This document shows, piece after piece, positions 34,571-42,740 of a stretch of DNA of 64,000 bases (the stretch's first letter is position 1; the number at the start of each line of letters is the position of its first letter). The stretch covers positions 1 through 64,000 of the forward strand of contig CAVXAB010000019.1 in NCBI GenBank assembly GCA_963759545.1, given 5' to 3'. Position numbers and translations under genes: made by a program. The notes below the pieces were generated by a model. That model was not told where the DNA came from and did not search any database. It worked only from the letters and a program-made list of their open reading frames with translations. Source of the DNA: Trebonia sp963759545 (GTDB lineage Bacteria > Actinomycetota > Actinomycetes > Streptosporangiales > Streptosporangiaceae).

Positions 34571-35392
34571 TTACGGTAGCAAGAAGCGCTCGTGCTCTTG
34601 GGCGGGAACGCTTGCGGCGGCGAGTAGCCAGCCGCTGTGCGCGCCGATCTCCGTGATCGCGCCGAAGTCGCCGTCCCCCGGCGCGGGCAGCCGGGGCAGT
34701 CGGGTGCCGGAGATCCAGTGCGGCGTGTTCGCGGCGACCACGCGGCGCTCGGCGGTCACCAGGACGGCGGGGGCGGGGACGGAGCGGAGGATCGCGAGCA
34801 GTTCCGGCTCCAGGTGGGACATCCGGATGTCTGCCCCGGCGACGCCGAGGAACTCACGTCCGCCCGTCGCGCGTCCGCCCGTCGCGGGTCCGCCCGGCTC
34901 GCGTTCGCCGGCCGCGCGGGCGTCGGTGACCGGGACCGTCATCGTGACCACGTACCGGTCGGCGCATGAGAAGTCGATGTGCGGGCCGTAGACGTAGGGC
35001 CGTCCCTCACGCCGCGGGATGGTGAACCAGTCCATGTCGAGGTAGTCGTACAGGTCGATGGACTCGGGATCCAGGTTCAGCCGGATCCGCGCGAACCCGT
35101 CGGGGCCGCCGTCGCCGTTCGCGGTGCGCTGCCACCACTCAAGGTGCCTGTCCTTGCCCGTGATCACGCCGGGGGCGGCCACGATGCCCGCGCCGTCGGC
35201 GGCGGGCAGCAGCCTGAGTTGCCGCCAGATGATTTCCCGCATGCCGGAGAGCCGGTCGGGGGTGAGCGCGCCGCCCGCGGCGAGGCAGCTTCGCCGCTGC
35301 GCCACGAACCCGTCGCCGATCGCCGTGACGGGCCGGAACACTCCCTCAAGCAGCGCCCTGACCCGCGAGGCCGGTGCGTCTAGGTCCCCCAC
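34571..35392 (-). CDS. Cache/PDC-like sensor domain protein, cytosolic
   Basis: 273 residues from GTG 35392, with GGGGAGGGGG upstream; the longer frame adds only low-complexity sequence. The middle contains a PDC/Cache-like pattern: WWQRTANGDGGPDGFARIRL, then YDYLDMDWFTIPRREGRPYV, then GPHIDFSCADRYVVTMTVPV, then FLGVAGADIRMSHLEPELL. The last part, APAVLVTAERRVVAANTPHW, looks like a helper strand pair. No transmembrane segment is seen, unusual for Cache domains. It sits 22 bp downstream of the GntR regulator and probably works with it as a ligand-sensing partner. Confidence 0.6.
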   Translation of the reverse strand: MGDLDAPASRVRALLEGVFRPVTAIGDGFVAQRRSCLAAGGALTPDRLSGMREIIWRQLRLLPAADGAGIVAAPGVITGKDRHLEWWQRTANGDGGPDGFARIRLNLDPESIDLYDYLDMDWFTIPRREGRPYVYGPHIDFSCADRYVVTMTVPVTDARAAGEREPGGPATGGRATGGREFLGVAGADIRMSHLEPELLAILRSVPAPAVLVTAERRVVAANTPHWISGTRLPRLPAPGDGDFGAITEIGAHSGWLLAAASVPAQEHERFLLP

Positions 35393-35414
35393 GCCGCGTC
35401 CCCCTCCCCGGACT

Positions 35415-36182
35415 TCAGCCCTGCGCCATGGCAAGCCGCATCGCGGTCAGCCGGCGCAGGTTCCACTCCACGTGCCGTTCGGCGAGCATCCGCGCCCTGT
35501 CGCCGTCCTCCGCGGCGATCGCGTCCGCGATCGCCGCGTGTTCGGCGGAGACCGCGACGTGGTCGAGCAGTTCCCTGGCCTCCGTGGCCGCCGACCCGGT
35601 CGCCTCTGGCGGCAGCCATAGCAGCTCGCCGAGCTGGGTTTGCAGCCCCACCTCAAGCCGGGTGAGCCGCTCAGACTGTGACGCCTGCGCGACCTCGATG
35701 TGGAACCGGCTGTCGGCCCGGATCCGTGACCCGAGCGTGGCCGCGGCGGACAGCTGGCGCACGAGCGTGTACAACCGCCGCACGTCGGCACCTGACGCCC
35801 GCGCGGCGGCGAGCTTGGCGGCGGCACCGGACACCGCGAACTGCTCGTCGATGAGGTCGCGCAGCGAGCTGGTCGTCATGCCGCGCAGCCGCTCGCGCAG
35901 CAGGCCGACCGGCGGAGACGCCGGACGGCGGACGAACGTGCCGCCGGTCCTGCCGCGCCTGGTCTCCACGAGTCCCTGCTGGCGCAGGCTCGCCAGCGCT
36001 TCGCGCAGGGTCATGGCGGAGACGCCGAGCTGCGCGGCGAACTCGGCCTCAGGCGGGAGCTGCTCACCGTCCACGAAGAGGCCGAGCTGGATCGCCTGGC
36101 TCACCCGCTGCACGACCTCCTCCGCCCGCCCCGCGGCGGCGAGGGGCGATATCAGCGACACGGAGTGCCGACCGTCCGTCAT
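35415..36182 (-). CDS. GntR family regulator (FadR/FCD type)
   Basis: 255 residues. The winged HTH is EEVVQRVSQAIQLGLFVDGE, then LPPEAEFAAQLGVSAMTLRE, then ALASLRQQGLVETRRGRTGG. The C-terminal FCD-type helical domain has LRDLIDEQFAVSGAAAKLAA, then DSRFHIEVAQASQSERL with the metal-binding D/H pattern, and a final HVEWNLRRL. FadR-type GntR proteins bind organic acids or acyl-CoA. It heads the minus-strand operon of cache protein, ferredoxin stub, FAD reductase and binding protein. The 10-bp gap to heme A synthase (ends 36193) suggests possible read-through from there. Confidence 0.9.
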   Translation of the reverse strand: MTDGRHSVSLISPLAAAGRAEEVVQRVSQAIQLGLFVDGEQLPPEAEFAAQLGVSAMTLREALASLRQQGLVETRRGRTGGTFVRRPASPPVGLLRERLRGMTTSSLRDLIDEQFAVSGAAAKLAAARASGADVRRLYTLVRQLSAAATLGSRIRADSRFHIEVAQASQSERLTRLEVGLQTQLGELLWLPPEATGSAATEARELLDHVAVSAEHAAIADAIAAEDGDRARMLAERHVEWNLRRLTAMRLAMAQG

Positions 36183-36192
36183 GCCGTTAAGA

Positions 36193-37254
36193 CTATAAGA
36201 TTGTGGTTTTAATAGGTGGCGAGGTGGCTACCGAATCGCCGGCGGCCTGCTCGTCACCGGGGGCGGGCCGCGTCGCGGGCCGCTGCAGGCCGGTCCCCGT
36301 GGACAGGCAGAGCTGGAGCACGAAGATCCAGAGGGTGACCGACGAGGCGACGTGCACCCAGACCAGGCCGGCCTGCAGGTGGTTGAAGTACTGCACGTAG
36401 CCGATCACGCCCTGCACGCCAAGGCCGACGAGGACGATCCAGCCGAGCCGCACGGTCCGCCGTGACCCGCCGGCGAACCGCAGCCCGATCACCAGCGCCA
36501 CGGCGAGGGCGCCGATGAACCAGCCGATGTCCGCGTGCAGCTGGGTGACGGACTCAAGCGAGAAGTGGAACCTGGGCACGGTCGTCCGGTTCCCGTGCTC
36601 ATCGATCGTGCTCCCCGCCAGGGGGCCGGTCCCGGTCACCACGGTCCCCGCGGCGAGCATCACCGCCGTGATCGCGGCGAGCAGCCCGGCGAGCACGCGC
36701 AGGTCGGTGCGGACCGGCGGCGGTGCGGGCGAGCCTGCGACGGACGCCACCAGTGCCGAGGCCCGCGCGTGCAAGACCACCGCGCTGGTGAGGATGATCG
36801 CCGTCGACAGCAGGAAGTGCGCGGCGACCAGCGCCGGGTTCAGCTTGGTCAGCACGACGATCCCGCCAACCACGGCCTGGGCGATGACCCCCAGGGGCAG
36901 GACCGCCGACAGCCAGACCAGGTCCTTCCGCTCCCGGCCGTGGACCAGGTAGTAGCGAAGGAAGGCGATGAACGTCAGCCCGGCGATCGCGACCAGGGGA
37001 AAGTTCAGCAGCCGGTTGCCGAACTCGATCCAGGTGTTCAGCGTCGTCTGGCCGACCGACTGCGCGGCGACGGCGCTGGTCTTCGTGCACGTGGGCCAGT
37101 CCGGGCAGCCAAGGCCCGACGACGACAGGCGAACCGCCGCGCCGGTGGCGATGATCACCGCGTTGGCGATTACGGACGCCAGCGCCCAGCCGCGCAGCGA
37201 CTTCTCTGTCGGCTGCCATACGAGGGCGATAAGTCGGGAAAGCACGCGCCCCAT
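36193..37254 (-). CDS. ctaA: Heme A synthase (CtaA/COX15)
   Basis: 353 residues from ATG 37254, chosen for the GGAG 7 nt upstream. Eight membrane helices in two four-helix halves. ATGAAVRLSSSGLGCPDWPTC has the conserved G-x-x-V-R-x-T/S-x-S-G-x-x-C-P-x-W-P-x-C loop with its cysteine pair. IEFGNRLLNFPL, AAHFLLSTAIIL, LHADIGWFIG and VHVASSVTLW supply the four heme-ligand His positions (first as EFGNR with the neighbouring pattern). The enzyme oxidises heme O to heme A for cytochrome aa3 oxidase. In many actinomycetes it sits near the ABC-2 pair and suf operon, as it does here, though spread over 22 kb. Confidence 0.92.
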   Translation of the reverse strand: MGRVLSRLIALVWQPTEKSLRGWALASVIANAVIIATGAAVRLSSSGLGCPDWPTCTKTSAVAAQSVGQTTLNTWIEFGNRLLNFPLVAIAGLTFIAFLRYYLVHGRERKDLVWLSAVLPLGVIAQAVVGGIVVLTKLNPALVAAHFLLSTAIILTSAVVLHARASALVASVAGSPAPPPVRTDLRVLAGLLAAITAVMLAAGTVVTGTGPLAGSTIDEHGNRTTVPRFHFSLESVTQLHADIGWFIGALAVALVIGLRFAGGSRRTVRLGWIVLVGLGVQGVIGYVQYFNHLQAGLVWVHVASSVTLWIFVLQLCLSTGTGLQRPATRPAPGDEQAAGDSVATSPPIKTTIL

Positions 37255-37566
37255 GCTAACGCTCCGTTCGCCGGGCGCGGTCATCTCCCTCCGGTGATGT
37301 CCCGCCCGACGCGGGCCACTTCCCCGGCCCACGCGCTCGGCCGGCGTGTCCTGTGCGCTTGGCCTGGCCGTGTCGCCGGCGGCTCCGGCAGGTTGACCGT
37401 GCTCGGCGGGCCGTCTACCTCGGTGACCGTGCCGGCGGCGAGCGATGCAAAGAATGGCCAGGTATCCGGCCCTAAGCGTGCAATGCCGTCGTCTTAGTGG
37501 TGCACGGTGGGCGTGAGGACCATGCGCGGGCTGGGACGCGGCGGGGGCGCGCGGTCCGCCGCCCGA
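37255..37566. other. Intergenic upstream of ctaA, no gene recognised
   Basis: About 310 bp. It must hold the ctaA promoter; no hexamer pair stands out. Open frames here have no family features and lie antisense or in GC-rich noise. Confidence 0.35.
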
Positions 37567-37710
37567 TCGAAAGATTTTTCATGATCATGTGGGTTCCGCA
37601 TCGAATAAGATGCGGAATCCACACGATCTTGGTCCGGGCCGCGGTGCCGACCGGACAATCCGGACGGAACGGGCACGCCTGGGCCCGGCGCGCAAACGGG
37701 GAGCGCCTAA
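37567..37710 (+). repeat. 144-bp dispersed palindromic repeat, copy 2
   Basis: Same length, orientation and ends (TCGAAAG ... GGGAGCGCCTAA) as 25075-25218. The hairpin core is better here: 20-bp arms at about 37583-37602 and 37609-37628, only 2 mismatches, separated by GAATAA. A second small hairpin, CCGGA-CAA-TCCGG, lies in the tail. The position is isolated between ctaA and the ammonia-lyase gene. Confidence 0.8.
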
Positions 37711-37865
37711 GCCTGCCGCAAGGCCCGCGAAGCGCGACGTGCACGCGGGTGCCTTGCTGGTGACGTGGGTGGCGCGGGTGACGTTGCCCGGCGGGCGGGG
37801 CTGGCCGGTGCCACGCGGCGCTCGCGTCGGGTCCTCAGTTGTCAGCGGCCTCGTTCTGATCCTAT
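37711..37865. other. Intergenic, nothing recognised
   Basis: Flank between the repeat and the stop codon of the ammonia-lyase gene on the minus strand. No feature is supported. Confidence 0.3.
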
Positions 37866-39002
37866 TCAAGCGCTCAGCGGTCCCTCGGTGCACAGGCAGA
37901 CGGCGACTGGCGGCGGGTCTCCAGGAACGTCAAGGCCGAGATCGCGGCGGCGGGACGGGGCGCCGTTCCCGGTGAGCGCGGCCCGTAGCGCGGCGAGCGC
38001 GGCGGCACCGGACGGCCCGGCCGTGATCCCGGCCGCGGCGAGCGAAGTGATGGCCGACGCCGCCGCGGCGTCGTCCACCGCGATGGCCGCGTCCAGGCCG
38101 CCGCGCAGGTAAGGCCACGCGAGTGACGAAGGTGTGCCGCAGTTGAGCCCGTTCATCACGGTCGCTCCGGTCGGCACCGAGACCATCGACCCGGCGGCCA
38201 GGCTGGCCAGCACGCACGCGGCGGTGTCCGGCTCCGCCGACAACAGGCGGGGCCGCGCGGCGGCGGGCAGGGCAGGACGGCGGTAGTGCGCGACGGCTGC
38301 CTGCGCCAGGCTGCCGACACCGACCGGCACGGACACGAGCGCGGGCACGGGAGCGCCGGACTGGAGAAGCTGCGCGTCCAACTCGGCGAAGAGCGTCTCG
38401 TAGCCGGCCACGATCCAGGCGGGTATCTCCTCGTAGCCGGGCCAGGCGGTGTCCTGGACAAGCACCGCGCCGTCGTTCGCGTCCGCGTCCGCCCGCGCGG
38501 CCGCGACGGCGCCGTCGTAGTCGGCGCCCACGACGGTCACCCGCGCACCCTCGCCGCGGATCCGTTCGATCACGATCCCCGGCACGGGACCCGGCACGTA
38601 CACGCGCGCGGGGAGGCCGAGCAGCCGGGCGGTCCGCGCGACCGCCCGCCCGTGATTGCCGTCGGTGGCGGTGACTAGCGCAAGCCCGCCGCCCGCCGCC
38701 GCCAGGTGCGCGCGCAGTCCGTCGAGCCCGGCGGGACCCGCGTAGCCGGACCGGCGCGACACCGCAAGGAACCCGGCCCACGACGCACCGAGAAACTTGA
38801 ACGCCCGCAGGTCGAACCTGGCCGACTCGTCCTTCACGAACAGTCGGCCAACGCCTAGCTCGGCCGCGAGATCCGGGACCTCCACCAGCGGGGTCGGGGC
38901 ATACCCGGGCAGCTGGCGGTGGAATTCCGCGGCGGCCGCGTCTGGTGCCTCGCACGCCCAGCTTCGCGCGTCTCGCGCGTACCACGACTCCGTCAAGGGC
39001 AT
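37866..39002 (-). CDS. Diaminopropionate ammonia-lyase-like PLP enzyme
   Basis: 378 residues from ATG 39002; ATG 39017 is an alternative that would overlap the divergent permease start. Fold-type II PLP enzyme: RAFKFLGASWAG with Schiff-base Lys69, TATDGNHGRAVARTARLLG as the phosphate/substrate loop, and PVGVGSLAQAAVAHY as the glycine-rich PLP-phosphate loop. NCGTPSSLAWPYLRGGLDAA is typical of DpaL, which converts 2,3-diaminopropionate to pyruvate and two ammonia. The start is 7 bp from the permease ATG. Threonine dehydratase-like activity cannot be excluded. Confidence 0.82.
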   Translation of the reverse strand: MPLTESWYARDARSWACEAPDAAAAEFHRQLPGYAPTPLVEVPDLAAELGVGRLFVKDESARFDLRAFKFLGASWAGFLAVSRRSGYAGPAGLDGLRAHLAAAGGGLALVTATDGNHGRAVARTARLLGLPARVYVPGPVPGIVIERIRGEGARVTVVGADYDGAVAAARADADANDGAVLVQDTAWPGYEEIPAWIVAGYETLFAELDAQLLQSGAPVPALVSVPVGVGSLAQAAVAHYRRPALPAAARPRLLSAEPDTAACVLASLAAGSMVSVPTGATVMNGLNCGTPSSLAWPYLRGGLDAAIAVDDAAAASAITSLAAAGITAGPSGAAALAALRAALTGNGAPSRRRDLGLDVPGDPPPVAVCLCTEGPLSA

Positions 39003-39008
39003 GAAGCC

Positions 39009-40214
39009 ATGATGCACGCGCTCCTACATGCGCTGTCGATCACCGGGTCGATGACATGGCAGATCACGTGGGCGCTGATCCTCGGGTTCGCGCTGTCCGC
39101 GGTGATCCAGGCCGTTATTCGCCGGTCCACGGTGGTGCGGCTGCTCGGCGATGACAGGCCGCGCACGCTGGTGATCGCGTCCGGTTTTGGCGCCGCGTCC
39201 TCGTCGTGCTCCTACGCGGCGGTGGCCCTGGCCCGCGCGCTGTTTCGCAAAGGAGCGAACTTCACCGCGGCGATGGCCTTTGAGATCGCCTCGACCAACC
39301 TGGTCATCGAACTCGGCGTGATCCTTGCGCTGCTCATGGGCTGGCAGTTCACCCTCGCGGAGTTCACTGGCGGCCCGCTGATGATCGTGTTCCTCGCCGT
39401 GTTGTTCCGCGTCTTCCTGCGCGACAGGCTGCTGGTCAAGGCGCGCGAGCAAGCGGACCGCGGGCTTGCCGGGTCGATGGAGGGGCACGCGGCGATGGAC
39501 ATGTCCGTCAGGCGGGAGGGCTCGTTCGCCCGGCGGCTGCTGTCGGGGGAGGGGTTCACGTCGGTCAGCCACGTGTTCGTCATGGAATGGGCGGCGATCA
39601 TCAGGGACCTGGTGATCGGGCTGCTGGTGGCCGGCGCGATCGCCGCCTGGGTGCCTGACAGCTTCTGGCGCGCGTTCTTCTTCACCGGGCACCCGCTGGC
39701 CGCGAAGCTCTGGGGCCCGCTGATCGGCCCGGTGGTGGCGATCATCTCGTTCGTCTGCTCGATCGGCAACGTGCCCCTGGCCGTGGTGCTCTGGAAGGGC
39801 GGGATCAGCTTCGGCGGCGTGGTCGCGTTCATCTTCGCCGACTTGATCATCGCGCCGATCCTGAACATCTACCGCAAGTACTACGGCGCCAGGATGGCGG
39901 CCTTCCTGCTCGGCACGTTCTTCGCCGCGATGGCCGCGGCCGGCTACGTGATCGAGCTGGTCTTCGGCGGCCTTGGACTGATCCCTAGCCCGGCCACCGC
40001 GACGATCCCCGACCAAGGCGTGTCCTGGGACTACACCACCTGGCTCAACATCGTCTTCCTGCTGCTGGCCGCCGCCCTGATCGTCAGGTTCGCGCGCACC
40101 GGCGGGCGGTCGATGCTGCGGATGATGGGCGGCGCCCCCGAGCCCGCCGATGGCGGAAGCGGGGGCGCGCACCATGCGATGCAGGACATGGCGGACGGCG
40201 GCGAAGCGACGTGA
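39009..40214 (+). CDS. ArsP/DUF318-type permease
   Basis: 401 residues from ATG 39009. About eight to ten hydrophobic helices in two halves. ASGFGAASSSCSYAAVALAR is the conserved Ser/Cys-rich motif of the PF03773 permeases, repeated in weaker form as SFVCSIGNVPLAVVLWKGG. Some members (ArsP) export methylated or aromatic arsenicals; others have unknown cargo. A Gly/His/Met-rich tail (GGSGGAHHAMQDMADG) could bind metal. It is divergent, almost back to back, with the ammonia-lyase gene. Confidence 0.85.
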   Translation: MMHALLHALSITGSMTWQITWALILGFALSAVIQAVIRRSTVVRLLGDDRPRTLVIASGFGAASSSCSYAAVALARALFRKGANFTAAMAFEIASTNLVIELGVILALLMGWQFTLAEFTGGPLMIVFLAVLFRVFLRDRLLVKAREQADRGLAGSMEGHAAMDMSVRREGSFARRLLSGEGFTSVSHVFVMEWAAIIRDLVIGLLVAGAIAAWVPDSFWRAFFFTGHPLAAKLWGPLIGPVVAIISFVCSIGNVPLAVVLWKGGISFGGVVAFIFADLIIAPILNIYRKYYGARMAAFLLGTFFAAMAAAGYVIELVFGGLGLIPSPATATIPDQGVSWDYTTWLNIVFLLLAAALIVRFARTGGRSMLRMMGGAPEPADGGSGGAHHAMQDMADGGEAT

Positions 40215-40234
40215 GGTCGCCGACACGGACGGGG

Positions 40235-40774
40235 TCAGGGCTGGTAGGAGCCCGGCGTCCAGGCACGGGTCGTCACGCCGATCGCGTTCCAGGCATTGAT
40301 CGTGATGATCAAGGCGAGGAGCGCGGCGATCTCGCCCGGCGTCAGCACTTCGGCGGCGGCCTCGTAGGCGGCGGCCGGCACGTGGTCACGGGCCATCAGG
40401 GTCACGTCCTCGGTGAGGGCAAGCGCGGCCCGTTCCCTGTTCGTGTAGAAGGGGGTCTCCCGCCAGGCGGGCAGCGCGTACAGGCGCTGCTCGGTTTCCC
40501 CGGCCGCACGGGCGTCCTTAGCGTGCATGTCGATGCAGTAGGCGCACCCGTTGAGCTGGGACGCGCGGACCCGGATCAGTTCCCTGAGCAGCGGGTCAAT
40601 ACCAGCCGCGTCGAGCTCCTTGGTCGCGGCCCGGTCCAGGTGGGCCACGGCGCGGGCAAACCCGGCGGCATGCGCGTCGAAGTCGAGCCTGACCGGGACC
40701 TGCGGTGTGATGGTGGCGGTGCTGCCGTTCTCGTTCGCTGTCATGACACCGACGCTAACCGGAAGCCGGCCCAT
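40235..40774 (-). CDS. AhpD-like carboxymuconolactone decarboxylase family protein
   Basis: 179 residues from ATG 40774, which has GTGGAG 8 nt upstream; ATG 40744 is an in-frame alternative without a good site. LIRVRASQLNGCAYCIDMHA contains the AhpD core CxxC-xxxH (NGCAYCIDMH) used in peroxidase or disulfide exchange chemistry. EQRLYALPAWRETPFYTNRE and LIITINAWNAIGVTTRAW match the MAP-like AhpD family. It follows the MocR regulator gene by 47 bp on the same strand and is probably its target. Confidence 0.9.
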   Translation of the reverse strand: MGRLPVSVGVMTANENGSTATITPQVPVRLDFDAHAAGFARAVAHLDRAATKELDAAGIDPLLRELIRVRASQLNGCAYCIDMHAKDARAAGETEQRLYALPAWRETPFYTNRERAALALTEDVTLMARDHVPAAAYEAAAEVLTPGEIAALLALIITINAWNAIGVTTRAWTPGSYQP

Positions 40775-40798
40775 GAGAAAGCTCCACTCTTAGGGAGA

Positions 40799-40812
40799 AA
40801 ACATGGGCCATT
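40799..40812. promoter_or_regulatory. Possible MocR box in front of the AhpD-like gene
   Basis: AAACATGGGCCATT on the plus strand, in the 47-bp space between the MocR stop and the AhpD-like start. The same 14-mer, inverted, covers the MocR start codon region. It is flanked by GAGAA/TTCTC half sites. Confidence 0.4.
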
Positions 40813-40821
40813 CTCATCGGC

Positions 40822-42216
40822 TCACTGATCCTGGAGTGCCGCGGTGAGCCGGGCAAGGGCGGTGGTGTAGGCGTGGCTCGGCGGTGAGGCGTAGCCGATG
40901 ACCAGCGCGGGTCCGCGGGTGTGGTCGCGCAGTGCGTACTCACCGAGTCCCTCGATAGCCACGCCGCGGGCGGCCGCGCGGGCGACGACCTGGCGTTCTG
41001 ACCAGCCAGCGGGCAGCTCGACAACCGCGTGCAGGCCGGCCGCGATCCCGGTGAGCCGGACATCGGGGACGTGCCTGGCGAGCGCGTCGATGAGCCGGTC
41101 GCGGCGGCGCCGGTAGTCGAGCCTTTCCCGCCGGACGTGCCTGTCGTAGGTCCCGGAGGCGATGAACTCGGCGAGCGTGAGCTGCTCGAGGCTGCTGGTT
41201 TGCCCGTCCGCCATGGCCTTCGCGTCGGTCACGGCGCCGACCAGGCGGGCGGGAAGTACCAGCCAGCCGAGCCGCAGGCCGGGGGCGAGCGTCTTGCTCG
41301 CGGTGCCGACGTAGACGACGTGGTCGGGGGCAAGCGCCTGCAGCGCGCCGACCGGCTGGCGGTCGTAGCGGAACTCGCCGTCGTAGTCGTCTTCGACGAT
41401 CAGCCCGCCGGTCCCCGCGGCCCAGCGGGCAGCGTCCGCCCGGCGTTGCGGTGAAAGCACGGCGCCGAGCGGGAACTGGTGTGCGGGGGTGAGCAGCATC
41501 GCCTCCGCGTCGGGCGCCGGGTCGATGACCGCGCCGCGGTCATCGACGCTGAGCATGGCGGGCGCGAGCCCGGCGGCGGCGAGGGTCCTGGCCGGGCCAG
41601 GCTGGCCGTATTCCTCGACGGCGATCCTCGTGACACCGGTGCCGGGCAGCACCTGGCACAGCAGGGCAAGCCCTTGGGTGAACCCGGTGCAGACAACGAT
41701 CCGGTCCGGGCTAGCCCGCACGCCGCGAGCGCGGGCCAGGTAACCAGAAAGGACGGTGCGCAACTGCGGCAGCCCCCGGGGATCGCCGTAGCCAAGCGCC
41801 TGGCTAGGCGCGGCGGATAGTGCCTTGCGCGCGGCCGACAGCCACCAGGACCGCGGGAACGCGGACAGGTCGGGCGACCCTGGCCGCAGGTTGTACCTGA
41901 CCGGCCCGATCGCGCGCGACGACTGCGTGGCCGCGGGTGCCGGCGCGGGCGCGGCGGCGTCGGCGACCCGCGTGCCAGAGCCCTGCTTGGCGGTCAGCCA
42001 GCCCTCCGCGACGAGCTGGCCGTAGGCCTCGGCGACCGAGTTGCGGGCGATCCCCAGGTCGGCGGCCAGCGCCCGGGACGATGGCAGCCGGGTACCCGGC
42101 GCCAGCCGCCCCGTTTGCACCGCGTCGCGCAGCGCCGTCTCCAGCCCGGCACGGACCCGGTTCCCGTGCAGTTCCAGGTGCAGGTCGACCCCGGAAATGG
42201 CCCATGTTTCTTCCAC
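40822..42216 (-). CDS. MocR/PdxR-type regulator (GntR HTH fused to aminotransferase)
   Basis: 464 residues. The N-terminal wHTH is GLETALRDAVQTGRLAPGTR, then LPSSRALAADLGIARNSVAE, then AYGQLVAEGWLTAKQGSGTR. From about residue 110 it has the fold-type I aminotransferase domain: IVCTGFTQGLALLCQVL, then VEDDYDGEFRYDRQPV with the PLP-pyridine Asp, then VVYVGTASKTLAPGLRLGW with the Schiff-base Lys. MocR proteins often govern vitamin B6 or amine metabolism genes next to them. Here the neighbours are the AhpD-like gene downstream and a small protein gene divergent upstream. Confidence 0.92.
   Translation of the reverse strand: MEETWAISGVDLHLELHGNRVRAGLETALRDAVQTGRLAPGTRLPSSRALAADLGIARNSVAEAYGQLVAEGWLTAKQGSGTRVADAAAPAPAPAATQSSRAIGPVRYNLRPGSPDLSAFPRSWWLSAARKALSAAPSQALGYGDPRGLPQLRTVLSGYLARARGVRASPDRIVVCTGFTQGLALLCQVLPGTGVTRIAVEEYGQPGPARTLAAAGLAPAMLSVDDRGAVIDPAPDAEAMLLTPAHQFPLGAVLSPQRRADAARWAAGTGGLIVEDDYDGEFRYDRQPVGALQALAPDHVVYVGTASKTLAPGLRLGWLVLPARLVGAVTDAKAMADGQTSSLEQLTLAEFIASGTYDRHVRRERLDYRRRRDRLIDALARHVPDVRLTGIAAGLHAVVELPAGWSERQVVARAAARGVAIEGLGEYALRDHTRGPALVIGYASPPSHAYTTALARLTAALQDQ
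42196..42209. promoter_or_regulatory. Possible MocR box at the mocR start
   Basis: The inverted copy of AAACATGGGCCATT falls within codons 3-7 of the MocR gene, near the divergent region up to 42309. An autoregulatory site is plausible; part of the match is constrained by coding. Confidence 0.35.
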
Positions 42217-42308
42217 GAAAATGGATCTTACCCGCGGTCCGCTTCCCGCCTATCGTCAATTGCATCAGCACCCCACAACGGGGAAGTCACTGAAGAGGAG
42301 CAAGGCAA

Positions 42309-42491
42309 ATGACGACTCGACTCACCGCGCCGGTGTCCCAGGCAGGCTCGCGACCGACCGAGACGACCCGCCGCGGGCTGGCGCACAGGACCTGGCGCAG
42401 GATCGGCGCGGCCATCCACGAGATGAACTACGCCGCGGGCCTGGTCGCGGCGCCCAGCATCCCCCGGCGGCAGGCGGGGACCGGCGCCTGA
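42309..42491 (+). CDS. Small conserved actinobacterial protein
   Basis: 60 residues. The ATG at 42309 follows GAAGAGGAG, a strong ribosome site. The core RTWRRIGAAIHEMNYAAGLV is a recurring helix found in small actinobacterial proteins (often RxWRRIGxAIHEMNYAxRR). No catalytic motif is present. It is divergent from the MocR gene, 92 bp away, and may share its control. Role unknown. Confidence 0.65.
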   Translation: MTTRLTAPVSQAGSRPTETTRRGLAHRTWRRIGAAIHEMNYAAGLVAAPSIPRRQAGTGA

Positions 42492-42740
42492 GGCAACCGC
42501 CGCCCGGTGAGGCCTCCGAGGCTAGGCCGGCGCGGCCCCTTCCGCGAACGACGAGGAGCGAGAACATGGTGGAGACGACGCGGACCTTCGACCCCCGCCC
42601 GCTCCTCGGGTAAACCGCGGACGGGGCAAGCGGGTTCGCCCCGCCGGCTGGTGCGGAAATGCTTACGGAACGGCGGCGATCGTGCGATCAGTTGCGAGTA
42701 CGCTCTTTCCGTGCACACCGGTAGTGACTGGCCCGCCGGT

